A DNA stretch of 33,776 bases, from positions 32,001 through 65,776 of the forward strand of contig CAMEDD010000011.1 in assembly GCA_945913285.1 (NCBI GenBank), written 5' to 3'. The stretch comes from Candidatus Sulfopaludibacter sp. SbA3. GTDB taxonomy: Bacteria; Pseudomonadota; Alphaproteobacteria; Caulobacterales; Hyphomonadaceae. Each line of letters opens with the position of its first letter. Position 1 is the first letter of the stretch. A program made the position numbers and the translations under genes. Positions 1-8,450 of the stretch are shown piece by piece. The notes under the pieces are model-generated. The model searched no databases. It was not told the origin of the DNA and saw only the letters and a program-made list of their open reading frames with translations.

Positions 1-522
1 GCGCCCCGCCAGGACTGGGTCGTCATCCTCGGCGACACGCACCACAATGTCACCATCGACATCAGCGAGCATGGCGAAGCCCAGATTGCCGTGGACACAG
101 GAAAACCTCACAGCCTCGTCACCAATTGGCAGCCGGGCAACCACCTCGTCGAAGGCGTGCTCGACGGCAAACCCTTCGCCGTGAAGTTCGCGGACCGCAC
201 TGAAGGTTATCTTTTCCGCCACCGCGGCGTTGCCCTGCGCGCGCTCGTCTGCACGCCCTTCGTCGCCGGCCTGCATGAGCGTCTGCCGGAGAAACCAAAG
301 GCCGATACCTCGAAACTCATCATCTCGCCGATGCCCGGCCTCGTCGTGTCGATGGATGTCGCGCTCGGCCAGGACGTGCAGGAAGGCGAGGCTGTCTGCA
401 TCGTCGAGGCGATGAAGATGCAGAACATCATCCGCGCCGGCGCCAAAGGCACCGTGAAAGCTATCAACGTGAAGGCGGGCGACAGCGTCGCCGCAGATGA
501 AATCATGGTCGAGTTCGCCTGA
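1..522 (+). CDS. pccA: Propionyl-CoA carboxylase biotin-carrying alpha subunit, C-terminal part (5' end outside window)
   Basis: The open frame runs in from base 1, so only the last 173 residues are present. The final ~70 residues are a biotinyl carrier domain with PMPGL about 35 residues before the biotinylation motif EAMKM, whose Lys receives biotin. Before it lies the beta-rich linker of the propionyl-CoA carboxylase type (VKFADRTEGYLFRHRG and following), which separates this family from acetyl-CoA carboxylase AccB and from most 3-methylcrotonyl-CoA carboxylases. Known role: ATP-dependent carboxylation of biotin, which the beta subunit uses to turn propionyl-CoA into methylmalonyl-CoA in the cytoplasm. 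The biotin carboxylase domain must lie upstream of the window. The assignment to PccA rather than another acyl-CoA carboxylase is likely but rests on the linker and carrier domain only. Confidence 0.85.
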   Translation, partial: APRQDWVVILGDTHHNVTIDISEHGEAQIAVDTGKPHSLVTNWQPGNHLVEGVLDGKPFAVKFADRTEGYLFRHRGVALRALVCTPFVAGLHERLPEKPKADTSKLIISPMPGLVVSMDVALGQDVQEGEAVCIVEAMKMQNIIRAGAKGTVKAINVKAGDSVAADEIMVEFA

Positions 523-678
523 TTTTCCAGGAGAACCCGCACTTAGCATTCCGGAAACCGGTTCAGCCTGCTATGGTCCGCGAGTGGCGGAGCAGTAGGG
601 CAAGGCCTGCCTGTCAAATGACTGTTATCCAACAGACTTGGACGGGGCGGGCGCCCCATCGTCAGGAGCACGGATTTC

Positions 679-1191
679 ATGAAACTCTTTCTTACCCCGA
701 ACGGCCGCATCGATCAGCCTACGTATTGGCGCGCGGTCGGTATCCTGTTCCTTGCGAGCGCCGCCATTAGCGTTCTGGGCACCTTCGTGCATGGCTTTTT
801 CGGCCTTTTCACCTTTGCCGTCATCTGGTGCTGGATCGCCATCCATGCAAAGCGCTTCCACGACAATGGCAAGTCGGGTGCCCACATGCTGTGGCTCATC
901 CTCGTTGCCGGTGTCGCCAACTCGGTACTCGGCAATGTCCTGCCCGCCTTGTTCGGTTTTGACGCGGCCGCGTACTCTCAGGAAATCAGCGAGTCGATGT
1001 CTTCGAGCCCGGACTTTGCCCGGATGATGGAGCTCATCAACGACGCCCAGAAAGCGACGATTGTGCCCAACATTCTGACCACCCTCATCACGACTGGCAT
1101 TCTCGGTGGCATCATGAGCCTCTTCAAGACCGACCCGAACGACAACCAGTACGGTCCGGGCCCCGGCGGGGCCAACGACGTATTCGTCTGA
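679..1191 (+). CDS. DUF805 family inner-membrane protein (first of three)
   Basis: 170 residues. It shows the DUF805 pattern: an N-terminal GRIDQPTYWRA segment, hydrophobic helices at about residues 18-38 and 40-58, the signature AKRFHDNGKSG at about 59-69, then further helices at about 72-92 and 130-150. Function of the family is unknown; it is an integral inner-membrane protein. The ATG is preceded by AGGAG with good spacing. An intrinsic terminator follows, so this gene is probably transcribed separately from the two related genes downstream. It differs from short DUF805 proteins in carrying a polar insert (about 100-125) between helices 3 and 4, also present in the next gene. Confidence 0.8.
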   Translation: MKLFLTPNGRIDQPTYWRAVGILFLASAAISVLGTFVHGFFGLFTFAVIWCWIAIHAKRFHDNGKSGAHMLWLILVAGVANSVLGNVLPALFGFDAAAYSQEISESMSSSPDFARMMELINDAQKATIVPNILTTLITTGILGGIMSLFKTDPNDNQYGPGPGGANDVFV

Positions 1192-1219
1192 TCCACGACT
1201 GCGGCCTAACCTGATCAGA

Positions 1220-1252
1220 AGAGCCGGGCGCGGCCGTCCGGCTCTTTTTTCT
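1220..1252 (+). terminator. Intrinsic terminator after first DUF805 gene
   Basis: An 8-bp stem (AGAGCCGG at 1220-1227 with CCGGCTCT at 1238-1245) is followed at once by a run of T. It lies 29 bases after the stop codon of the DUF805 gene. Confidence 0.85.
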
Positions 1253-1330
1253 TGCTTTGTTTTATCGTTTATTGATAAGGGGGCGCTTAAGGTCCCCTCC
1301 ACGCACAAGACAGGCGAACTTATCCGTCAC

Positions 1331-1864
1331 ATGGACTTCCGCTTCCTGTTCCTCGAGCCGCAAGGCCGTCTTGCGCCCCGGCCCTTCGCCCGCGGGCTTG
1401 CCGTGTTGACCGGCGCCTTCATGCTGATCACGGTCCTGACGGCGGTTGTCTCGCCCAGGCTCGGCATCCTGCAATACACGCTGATGTTCCCGTACATCTG
1501 CCTGTTCGGCAAACGCCTCCATGATGCGGGCCACAGCGCCTGGCTCTGGCTGGCTTTCCTGTCCGCGTTCGGCTTCGTCAACATGTTCCTCTCGGCTGTC
1601 TTGTTGCCGCGCCTGTCCCCGCAGGCCTTCACCATCCAGGAGGAGATCCAGAAGCTGATGCAGGCCGATGGCTTTTCTGCCGCCTTCGAAGCGCTCGCCG
1701 AACAGGCGCCGGAATATGCCCGCCTGTCGGCCGTGACCACGGTCGCCTCCCTGCTGGTCGCCAGCGCGCTCGTCGGCTTTACGGCCTACAGCATGCGCTC
1801 GGACCCCAAACCCAACCGTCATGGCCCGCCAACAACCGGCGCGGCCCCCCGCCCTTCGGCCTGA
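1331..1864 (+). CDS. DUF805 family inner-membrane protein (second of three)
   Basis: 177 residues, similar in layout to the preceding DUF805 protein: N-terminal EPQGRLAPRPFARG, helices at about residues 24-40 and 45-58, the family signature GKRLHDAGHSA at about 60-70, a helix right after it, then a polar stretch with EEIQKLMQADGF that parallels the EISESMSSS stretch of the first copy, and a last helix near 140-158. The shared insert argues for local duplication rather than independent capture. The ribosome binding site is weak. The next gene starts 26 bases downstream, so these two probably form an operon. An AT-rich stretch with the inverted repeat TTATC/GATAA at 1262-1278 lies upstream and may hold the promoter. 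Function unknown. Confidence 0.7.
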   Translation: MDFRFLFLEPQGRLAPRPFARGLAVLTGAFMLITVLTAVVSPRLGILQYTLMFPYICLFGKRLHDAGHSAWLWLAFLSAFGFVNMFLSAVLLPRLSPQAFTIQEEIQKLMQADGFSAAFEALAEQAPEYARLSAVTTVASLLVASALVGFTAYSMRSDPKPNRHGPPTTGAAPRPSA

Positions 1865-1890
1865 CCCTGATCACAGAAAGCGACGAGGCA

Positions 1891-2658
1891 ATGGACACCC
1901 CCATCGGAGAGATAGACCCGCACCGCCCCTGGATCCGCGACGTGCGCGACGATCCCGGCGAGATGAACTGGGCCGAAACCCTGCTCAATCCGCTGGGCGA
2001 GACCTCCAAGCTGCATTTCAGCCGGGCCTGGACCTTCATGTTCCTCTCCCGCATCGCACTCTATCTGGTCCCCTCGCTCGTCGTCGCGGTTCTCGGCATT
2101 TCGGGCCTTGCGCCCGAAATCTTCAGCGCGCCCGTGAACTTCGTCATTGTCACGGTGCCGGCGGTCCTCGTGCCATTTGCGCTGTTCACCGTGCTCACCG
2201 AGTTCACCTCCTTCGTCGCGCACACCCGCCGGCTTGCCAATGCGGCGCGGCCCACCTGGCTGGCCGTCATCGTCCTGATCCCATTGACGCTCGGCCTGAT
2301 CGCCTACGGCGCGGGCACTCAAATGGGCGCCGCGCAGCACCGCCAGATGAATGCTCCGCCTGCGGAGAAAACCGAGGAAGCCCCGAAGTCCGGCGAAACG
2401 GCCGCCGAGGCGAAGCCCGAAGACAAACCAAAAAGTAAGCAGCGCCGCGGCCCGCCGGGCCCTCCCGGCCCGCCGCAGAGCGAGCGTCAGATGGCGGTCT
2501 CCACCGGTCTCGGCCTGGCGCTACCGGTCTGGGCGCTTGCATCGCTCTGCGTGATGATCTGGACGCTGGCCTTCGTCGCCCGTCTGCCGAATGGCGGGCA
2601 GGGCCCTCTGCGCACCGGAAGTGATCTTACGCCTGAGGAACTCGCGGGCGGGTATTAG
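1891..2658 (+). CDS. DUF805-like membrane protein with proline-rich insert (third of three)
   Basis: 255 residues. Hydrophobic segments lie at about 48-70, 78-105, 126-146 and 210-232. The stretch around [19 protein letters not shown] sits after the second hydrophobic block in the same place as the AKRFHD signature of the two upstream proteins, so I read it as a diverged third paralogue; this is inference. Between the last two helices is a charged, Lys/Glu/Pro-rich loop of about 60 residues (150-208) containing a short collagen-like GPPGPPGPP. The stop codon overlaps the stop of lipB on the opposite strand by 3 bases. Function unknown; it is most likely co-transcribed with the preceding gene. 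Confidence 0.65.
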   Translation: MDTPIGEIDPHRPWIRDVRDDPGEMNWAETLLNPLGETSKLHFSRAWTFMFLSRIALYLVPSLVVAVLGISGLAPEIFSAPVNFVIVTVPAVLVPFALFTVLTEFTSFVAHTRRLANAARPTWLAVIVLIPLTLGLIAYGAGTQMGAAQHRQMNAPPAEKTEEAPKSGETAAEAKPEDKPKSKQRRGPPGPPGPPQSERQMAVSTGLGLALPVWALASLCVMIWTLAFVARLPNGGQGPLRTGSDLTPEELAGGY

Positions 2659-3365
2659 GTTGGGGCCTCGGCCCCCTCCCGGATCCCGTCTGCCAACCGC
2701 ACCAGCCGGCTCCCGAACACGGCCTCGAATGCGCCCTTCAGCGCCATGTCGGCCTCCGCCATCGAGACCACGCGGCCAAGCCCTTCGAGGCTCGTGACTC
2801 CGTAGCGCGGGTCTTCAATCCCGCAAGGCGTGATGCCGGTGAAATGGTCGAGTTCCGGCGCCACGTTGAGCGAGATGCCGTGCAGGCTCACCCAGCGTCG
2901 GAGGCGCACGCCGATCGCCGCGATCTTGTCCTCGCGCAGCGGCCCGCCCGGCTCCGTCCGGTCCACCCAGACGCCGACCCGGCCCGCCCGGACGCCCGCC
3001 TCTACATTGAACGCCGCCAGCGCCTCGATGATCCAGGCCTCAAGGCTCGCCACGAAGGCGCGCACATCGCGGCCCCGTGCGCCGACATCCAGCATGACAT
3101 AGACCACCCGCTGGCCAGGGCCGTGATAGGTGTACTGTCCTCCGCGCCCGGCACCGAAAACCGGGAAGCGGGCAGGGTCCTTCAGGTCTTCGATTCGCGC
3201 CGATGTGCCTGCCGTATAGAGCGCCGGATGCTCAAGGAACCAGACGAGTTCGCGCGCCTCGCCTTCCCGGATCGCCCGCGCCCGCGCGTCCATCAGGGCG
3301 AGCGCGGCATCATAGGAAACGGGGGTATCTGAGACCACCCAGTCAACTTCGGGCAAGTTTGTCAT
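2655..3365 (-). CDS. lipB: Octanoyl-[acyl carrier protein]:protein N-octanoyltransferase
   Basis: 236 residues, full length for the family. LipB moves an octanoyl group from acyl carrier protein to a lysine of lipoyl domains (pyruvate and 2-oxoglutarate dehydrogenases, glycine cleavage H protein), the first step of lipoate synthesis. Visible motifs are [13 protein letters not shown] at about 73-85, the catalytic Lys147 in DKIAAIGVR and the catalytic Cys181 in ITPCGI. The Lys and Cys match the known catalytic pair of this family. The gene converges with the third DUF805-like gene, with overlapping stop codons, and starts about 90 bases from tRNA-Leu on the other strand. Confidence 0.95.
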   Translation of the reverse strand: MTNLPEVDWVVSDTPVSYDAALALMDARARAIREGEARELVWFLEHPALYTAGTSARIEDLKDPARFPVFGAGRGGQYTYHGPGQRVVYVMLDVGARGRDVRAFVASLEAWIIEALAAFNVEAGVRAGRVGVWVDRTEPGGPLREDKIAAIGVRLRRWVSLHGISLNVAPELDHFTGITPCGIEDPRYGVTSLEGLGRVVSMAEADMALKGAFEAVFGSRLVRLADGIREGAEAPT

Positions 3366-3394
3366 GCGCTCCCGATATAGGCGTTTTTCGGGGC

Positions 3395-3423
3395 TTCACA
3401 AAGCCCGGGCGCCGCCCTATACG
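3395..3423 (+). promoter_or_regulatory. Probable sigma-70 promoter of tRNA-Leu
   Basis: TTCACA (3395-3400) and TATACG (3418-3423) are separated by exactly 17 bases and end 29 bases before the mature tRNA 5' end. The -35 box lies in a small inverted repeat, GGGCTT/AAGCCC (3391-3406). Confidence 0.5.
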
Positions 3424-3452
3424 GCCGGTCTGCCTCGAATGAGACCAGTCGT

Positions 3453-3537
3453 GCGGTCATGGCGGAATTGGTAGACGCGCAGCGTTGAGGTCGCTGTGGG
3501 GCAACCCGTGGAGGTTCGAGTCCTCTTGACCGCACCA
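3453..3537 (+). tRNA. tRNA-Leu (anticodon GAG), CCA encoded
   Basis: The 7-bp acceptor stem is perfect (GCGGTCA with TGACCGC). The anticodon stem CAGCG/CGCTG holds the loop TTGAGGT, giving anticodon GAG, which reads CUC and CUU. A long variable arm (GGGG-CAA-CCC) marks a class II tRNA. The T-arm is GGAGG-TTCGAGT-CCTCT. ACCA follows at 3534-3537. Confidence 0.95.
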
Positions 3538-3542
3538 TACAA

Positions 3543-3561
3543 GCCGCCCTTTCGGGGCGGC
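3543..3561 (+). terminator. GC-rich hairpin just after tRNA-Leu
   Basis: GCCGCCC (3543-3549) and GGGCGGC (3555-3561) form a 7-bp stem five bases after the CCA end. There is no T run, so it may be a terminator-like or 3'-processing structure rather than a classical intrinsic terminator. Confidence 0.4.
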
Positions 3562-3660
3562 ATCGGCGAGAGGCTTTCAGGCCGAGGTCCAGCCAAAGTC
3601 CACAAGGCACACCCGACCGGGTCGTTTTCGTCTGGCACGCGACGTGCGCATCATCCGGGG

Positions 3661-3677
3661 CGCGAAACCGTTTCGCG
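3661..3677. promoter_or_regulatory. 17-bp palindrome in gene-free stretch between tRNA-Leu and gltX
   Basis: CGCGAAAC-C-GTTTCGCG is a perfect inverted repeat with 8-base arms around one central base. It lies in the 3562-3830 stretch, in which I see no believable gene. Its half-sites resemble those of LacI-type operators, but no obvious target gene lies next to it. A second hairpin, CCGCCT/AGGCGG (3783-3797), sits downstream of the gltX stop codon. Operator function is inference. Confidence 0.3.
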
Positions 3678-3830
3678 GGCTTCTACGTTCGCCTTCAACT
3701 TCAAACAGGTAGGGCTGTGACTGTGTCCGGGCTGCTCTGAGAACCATCTCTAGACAGCCATCTCTCACATGCGATAGCCCGTCCGCCTGCGAGGCGGGTT
3801 AGGTTGGGGCTCTCAACTCAGTGAAGCGGC

Positions 3831-5168
3831 CTAACCCAGCCGCTCCAGCACGGCCTTGCGCCCGATCAGCGGCAGCACGGCGCCCATCTCGGGCCCGTGT
3901 TCGAGGCCGGTCAGCGCCTTGCGCAGCGGCATGAAAAGGCCCTTGCCCTTGCGCCCCGTGGCGGCCTTCAGCGCGTTCGTCCATTCGCTCCAGCTGGCGC
4001 CTGTCAGCTCGCCGGTTGGCAAATGTGCGCCGGCCCCCGCGATGAACGCCTTGTCCTCGGCGGCCACGTCCGGCGCCGCCTTGCCGAAGATGATTTCCAC
4101 CCAGGGCTTTGCGCTCGAGATGCGCGCGCAGTTTTCCCGCACGGCAACCCAGAAGGCCTCATTGTCCGCCCGCGGATCAAGCTCGGCGAGGCGTGCCTGC
4201 ACGGCGCTGAACGGCATCGCGTGCACAAGCGCCGCATTCAGGCTCTCTAGGTCGGTCTCGTCGAAGCGTGCCGGGGCCCGGCCGATCTTCGAGAAGGAGA
4301 ACTCCGCCGCCAGCTCCACCAGCGTGCTGCGCGGCTCGATATTGTCCGACGTGCCGAGCTTGGCGAGGTGGCTGCAGATCGCCATCGCCTCAATGCCCTG
4401 CGCGCGCAGTTCGCCTACGGACAATGACCCGATCCGCTTTGACAGCGCCGAGCCATCCGCGCCGACCAACAGCGGCATGTGCGCCATCTCGGGCGCCTTG
4501 CCGCCGAGCGCCATGAAGATCTCGATCTGCGCGCCGGAATTTGTCACATGGTCTTCGCCGCGCACCACATGCGTGATGCCGGCTTCGATATCGTCGACCA
4601 CCGAGGGCAGCGTGTAGAGATAGCTGCCATCCTCGCGGATCAGCACCGGGTCAGAGACAGACGAGGTGTCGATGCCCTGCGGTCCGCGCACGAGGTCGTT
4701 CCATTCGACCCGCGCGCCGGACAACTTGAAGCGCCAGTGGGGTTTCAGGCCGCTGGCCTCGAGCTTTGCCCGGTCCGCGGCTGTCAGGTTCAAGGCCGCC
4801 CGGTCGTACACCGGCGGCCGGCCGCGCGACTGGGCGATCTTGCGCTTGACGTCTAGCTCCTCGGCCGTCTCGTAGGCCGGATAGAGCAGGCCCATCGTGC
4901 GCAGCTTGTCAGCCGCCTGGTCGTAAATTCCGAACCGTTCGGACTGGTTGAACGTGTCTGCCCAGACGAGTCCCAGCCAGGTCAGGTCTTCCTTCAGGAC
5001 CCTCTCGTTTTCCTTGGTTGACCGCTCAAGGTCGGTATCGTCGATCCGCAGAATGAACTTGCCGCCCTGTCCTTGCGAAAACAGCCAGTTCACCAGCGCT
5101 GTGCGCACATTTCCGACATGCAGGCGGCCCGTGGGCGAGGGGGCGAATCGGACAACAGGGGCGGTCAT
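3831..5168 (-). CDS. gltX: Glutamate--tRNA ligase
   Basis: 445 residues, typical of the shorter alphaproteobacterial glutamyl-tRNA synthetases. The enzyme charges tRNA with glutamate using ATP. Class I signatures are present: RFAPSPTGRLHVGN at 7-20 (HIGH-like HVGN), RGEDHVTN at 203-210, and the KMSKS-like LSKRIGSLS at 242-250. The variant SKRIG instead of the commoner SKRHG fits one of the two GltX paralogues many alphaproteobacteria carry; in such genomes one copy may charge tRNA-Gln for the amidotransferase route. Which paralogue this is cannot be decided here. Divergent from the lipoprotein gene. Confidence 0.92.
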   Translation of the reverse strand: MTAPVVRFAPSPTGRLHVGNVRTALVNWLFSQGQGGKFILRIDDTDLERSTKENERVLKEDLTWLGLVWADTFNQSERFGIYDQAADKLRTMGLLYPAYETAEELDVKRKIAQSRGRPPVYDRAALNLTAADRAKLEASGLKPHWRFKLSGARVEWNDLVRGPQGIDTSSVSDPVLIREDGSYLYTLPSVVDDIEAGITHVVRGEDHVTNSGAQIEIFMALGGKAPEMAHMPLLVGADGSALSKRIGSLSVGELRAQGIEAMAICSHLAKLGTSDNIEPRSTLVELAAEFSFSKIGRAPARFDETDLESLNAALVHAMPFSAVQARLAELDPRADNEAFWVAVRENCARISSAKPWVEIIFGKAAPDVAAEDKAFIAGAGAHLPTGELTGASWSEWTNALKAATGRKGKGLFMPLRKALTGLEHGPEMGAVLPLIGRKAVLERLG

Positions 5169-5303
5169 GGGGGGCAGGGCTTTCCGGGGTTGGAGAAGGC
5201 GCTTTCGACATCAAATCGGGGCAAAAGCCAAGCGCCTCAGCCATATTCTTGCTATTGTTTTCGTTCACGAGCATCTACGGTTGAATAGAACTGGGAGATG
5301 GCC

Positions 5304-6119
5304 ATGAGATTCGGCTGGTTGCTGGCTGGAGCGTTGCTCCTTGCGGCTTGTGGACAAAAAGACGGCTCTTCCCCGGGAACGCTGGCGCAAGGGGCCGCGG
5401 GCGATGCAGCCGCGGGGGCAGAACAGGCCGTTCGCCCGCCGCTCGATTATGCAGCCCTGTCCGGATATGACGACACCTGGTTCCTGAGCGGCGGCTGGCC
5501 AGGCGAATATCCGCCGGGCTTCACGGTGCTGGACGCCGAAGTGAAAGTGCCCGCCCGCGCGCGCCCGAATCCGACCGATCCGCAAGACATTGCCTGCCTC
5601 CTGCCGCAATATGCCAATTACCAGATCTGGAACGCCGAGCGCACGGCGGAAGACGATATCGAATACTTCGTGGCGACGAAGAAAGTGCCGGTGACGGCGC
5701 TCCAGGATGCGACCGTCGAGTTCATCGGCGAGTCCGGCAAGATCGAGACGCTCGAGCTGAAGACGGGCGATGTGCTGACCTACCTGCGCTATGTCGGTGA
5801 GGGGTTTACGGTCATGTCGTTCAATGGCCGGGAATTCGACATCAACGAAGGCGAACTTGCCGATATCACGGATATCACCAACACGGCGCTGGTTGAAAAT
5901 CTCTGGGCCCGCGTCACCTGCCTCGGCGGCAAGCAGGCTTGGCTGATGTTTGACGAAGTGATCGGAGAGCCGGGCATCTATCCCTCGCCCATCACTGGAT
6001 ATGGCGAAGCCTCTGACGTCGAGCCCGGCGAAGTGGACGCCGTGCGCGAAGCGATCGCAACGGATGCCTACGGTCTCGATCAGCCCACCGACGAAGTCAT
6101 CCCGCCGCCAGAGGAGTAG
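5304..6119 (+). CDS. Predicted lipoprotein of unknown function
   Basis: 271 residues from the chosen start. A short positively charged N-terminus, a hydrophobic core and the lipobox LLAAC at about residues 12-16 indicate export, lipidation on Cys and anchoring to a membrane. The ATG at 5304 is preferred over the in-frame ATG at 5298 because the ribosome binding site GGGAG (5293-5297) touches the latter but is six bases from the former. The mature part is acidic, has no motif I recognise, includes a small-beta-like stretch (VPVTALQDATVEFIG, TYLRYVGEGF) reminiscent of SH3-type folds, and ends in a proline/acidic tail. It converges with nadE with an 11-base gap. Confidence 0.7.
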   Translation: MRFGWLLAGALLLAACGQKDGSSPGTLAQGAAGDAAAGAEQAVRPPLDYAALSGYDDTWFLSGGWPGEYPPGFTVLDAEVKVPARARPNPTDPQDIACLLPQYANYQIWNAERTAEDDIEYFVATKKVPVTALQDATVEFIGESGKIETLELKTGDVLTYLRYVGEGFTVMSFNGREFDINEGELADITDITNTALVENLWARVTCLGGKQAWLMFDEVIGEPGIYPSPITGYGEASDVEPGEVDAVREAIATDAYGLDQPTDEVIPPPEE

Positions 6120-6130
6120 GGCTTCAAGCC

Positions 6131-7798
6131 TTAATCGTCCCGGAACCGGTTCGTGATCGGATAACGCCGGTCGCGGCCGAAATTCTTTCCGCCGACTTTC
6201 AAGCCGGGAGGGGCCTGCCGGCGCTTGTATTCGGCGAGGTAGACAAGGTGCTCGATGCGGCGGACGGTGGCGGCGTCATGGCCGCGTGCGAGGATCGCGT
6301 CCACGTCTTCCTCAAGGTCCACGAGGCCGCGCAGGATATCGTCCAGCACCGGATAGGGCGGCAGGGAATCCTCGTCCTTCTGGTTGTCGCGTAGCTCCGC
6401 CGAGGGCGGCTTGGTTATGATCCGCTCAGGCACGACATTCAGCTTCGCTGCAAGCGAGCCGGGCGGCACGTTCGCGTTGCGCCACTGCGTGAGTTCAAAG
6501 ACTTCTGTCTTATAGAAATCCTTCAATGCATTGTAGCCGCCGCACATGTCGCCGTAGAGCGTTGCGTAGCCGACGGCCATCTCGCTCTTGTTGCCGGTGG
6601 TCACCACCATGTGGCCGAACTTGTTGGAGAGGGCCATCAGCGTCACCGCGCGCAGGCGCGACTGAATGTTCTCCTCCGTGATGTCAGCCTTCGTGCCCGT
6701 GAAGGAGGGGGCGAGCATCTCGCCCATCGCCTCGACGCCGGGATGGATCGGGATCGTGTCATAGCGGCAGCCGAGCGCCTCGGCGCAGGCTTTGGCATCT
6801 TCCAGACTGTCCGGGGACGTATATTTCGACGGCAGCATCACGCACCAGACCTTGTCAGGCCCGAGCGCGTCCGCCGCAATCGCTGCCGTCAGCGCCGAGT
6901 CGATGCCGCCCGACATGCCGAGTACGACGCCGGAGAACTTGTTCTTGCGCACATAGTCTCCGAGCCCTTGCATTGCCGCGCGGTATTCCGCCGCCCAGCC
7001 ATCAAGGTCTGACGCACAGCTCTGGCCGAGGCCCACGAACTGCTTCGTGGACGGATCAAACTCCACCAGCGCATACCCGGTCTCGAACTGACCGACGAGG
7101 CCGCAGCGCCGGCCATGCGTGGAATTGGTCGCGTATGAGGCGCCGTCGAACACAAGCTCGTCTTGGCCGCCCATCTGGTTGAGGAAGAGATAGGGCAGGC
7201 CGACGTCCGACCATTTATCGAATGCAGAGGCGCGCTCGGCCTGGATGGCGCGTCGCCAGGGCGAGGCGTTCGGCACGAGCAGCAGATCCGCCCCGGCCGC
7301 CTTCGCCGCGCGGGGCACGCGCTCGAACCAGATATCCTCGCAGATGGCGAGGCCAATTCGCACGCCCTTGAAATCGACCACGCCGGCCGGGCCGCAGCCG
7401 GGCGTATAGTGGCGCTTCTCGTCGAACACGCCGTAATTGGGCAGTTCCCGCTTGTCATGGCGCGCGCGGATCTCGCCGCCTTCGAGGAATAGGGCGGAGT
7501 TGTGCAGCACGCCCTCTTCGCGCCAGGGGGCGCCGATCAGCACGGCCGGCCCGGTGGCCGTCTCGCGGGCAAGAGCGTGCACGGCGGCCATCGACAGGTC
7601 CACCGCCGAGGGCTTCAGCACCAGGTCTTCGGCCGGATAGCCGAGGATGAAATGCTCCGACAGCACCACAAGGTCCGCGCCCCGGGCTTTCGCCTCATGC
7701 ACCGCCCCGCGCGCCAGGACGATATTCCCGGCAATATCGCCGACTACCGGATTGAGCTGCGCCGCCAGGATTCTCAGATTTTTGCTCATGTGGAGCAT
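6131..7798 (-). CDS. nadE: Glutamine-dependent NAD+ synthase
   Basis: 555 residues, full length. It makes NAD+ from deamido-NAD+, using ATP and ammonia released from glutamine. The N-terminal nitrilase-type glutaminase shows its triad: Glu48 (SEHFILGY), Lys116 (HDKRELPNYGVFDE) and Cys153 (LAICEDIW). The C-terminal synthetase has the ATP-pyrophosphatase loop SGGIDSA at 296-302 and the family region TGNKSEMAVGYATLYGDM. The true start may be the second Met (7789), which begins MSKNLRILAAQLNP; no clear ribosome binding site decides between them. Confidence 0.95.
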   Translation of the reverse strand: MLHMSKNLRILAAQLNPVVGDIAGNIVLARGAVHEAKARGADLVVLSEHFILGYPAEDLVLKPSAVDLSMAAVHALARETATGPAVLIGAPWREEGVLHNSALFLEGGEIRARHDKRELPNYGVFDEKRHYTPGCGPAGVVDFKGVRIGLAICEDIWFERVPRAAKAAGADLLLVPNASPWRRAIQAERASAFDKWSDVGLPYLFLNQMGGQDELVFDGASYATNSTHGRRCGLVGQFETGYALVEFDPSTKQFVGLGQSCASDLDGWAAEYRAAMQGLGDYVRKNKFSGVVLGMSGGIDSALTAAIAADALGPDKVWCVMLPSKYTSPDSLEDAKACAEALGCRYDTIPIHPGVEAMGEMLAPSFTGTKADITEENIQSRLRAVTLMALSNKFGHMVVTTGNKSEMAVGYATLYGDMCGGYNALKDFYKTEVFELTQWRNANVPPGSLAAKLNVVPERIITKPPSAELRDNQKDEDSLPPYPVLDDILRGLVDLEEDVDAILARGHDAATVRRIEHLVYLAEYKRRQAPPGLKVGGKNFGRDRRYPITNRFRDD

Positions 7799-7941
7799 TT
7801 AGGGAGATTTGAGCTGGATGTCATCGGGCAACGTCGGTCGGGTTTTGTCCCGTCCCGAGATCTTCCCGTCCCAGAAAGTTGATTTGCGCGTCTCGCCTTG
7901 CTCGCTAGCGCTGGCCTTCAAGTGCGGGGGCCGAAAAGTTT

Positions 7942-8377
7942 ATGCCGACAGCGGTTGTGTTTGCCGAAGGCGGGGGTCTGGGGGCGATCCAGGCCGGGGC
8001 GCTGGCGGAGCTGGTCGCGGCGGGTAGCGTGCGGACTTTGTCGTCGGCGCTTCGGTCGGCGCGCTGAATGCCCGCTACTTTGCGGGCAGGCCCGATGCCG
8101 CCGGGGTGGCGGCGCCGGAGACGATCTGGCGCGGGCCGATGTGTTCCCGGTGACGCCGGGCAGCGTGCTCGAATTCCTGCGCGGACGGGGCAGCCTGTTC
8201 GGCGCCTCGGGCCTGCGCCGGATCGTGGAGACGCACTTGCCTTTCACGCCGCTGGAGGACGCCGTTCTGCCGGTCAGCGCGGTGGCGACGGACCTTGTGT
8301 TGATCCGGCGGCGGATAATTGAAGTGTCGGGGTCGGGGCAGGTGCGTGTGGCGCTCGGGGTTGTGGTGCCGTTTTAG
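7942..8377 (+). pseudogene. Broken, truncated patatin-like phospholipase
   Basis: Starting at ATG 7942, frame 1 gives the typical patatin opening VVFAEGGGLGAIQAGALAELVAAG, i.e. the glycine-rich oxyanion loop. That frame stops at 8065-8067. The next conserved block, ADFVVGASVGALNARYFAGRPDAAGV with the lipase motif GxSxG (8046-8060), is in another frame from about 8031. A third frame, from about 8130, continues with RADVFPVTPGSVLEFLRGRGSL and reaches PVSAVATDLV before stopping at 8375-8377. So at least two frameshifts are present, and the protein ends near half of the usual family length, missing the region with the catalytic Asp (DGG motif). Functional relatives are acyl hydrolases acting on phospholipids. 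Loss of function here is inference from the frame changes. The rest of 7799-8450 holds no gene. Confidence 0.8.
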
Positions 8378-8450
8378 CGTCTAAAGACAAGGCATTGATC
8401 CTCGCCACGCTTACGCGATGAGGGTAGCGCTGGTTTTTCTTGGCGATGGG

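Noticed and set aside
5298-5303. Upstream ATG of the lipoprotein gene
   Set aside because: It abuts the GGGAG ribosome binding site; the ATG six bases on has proper spacing.
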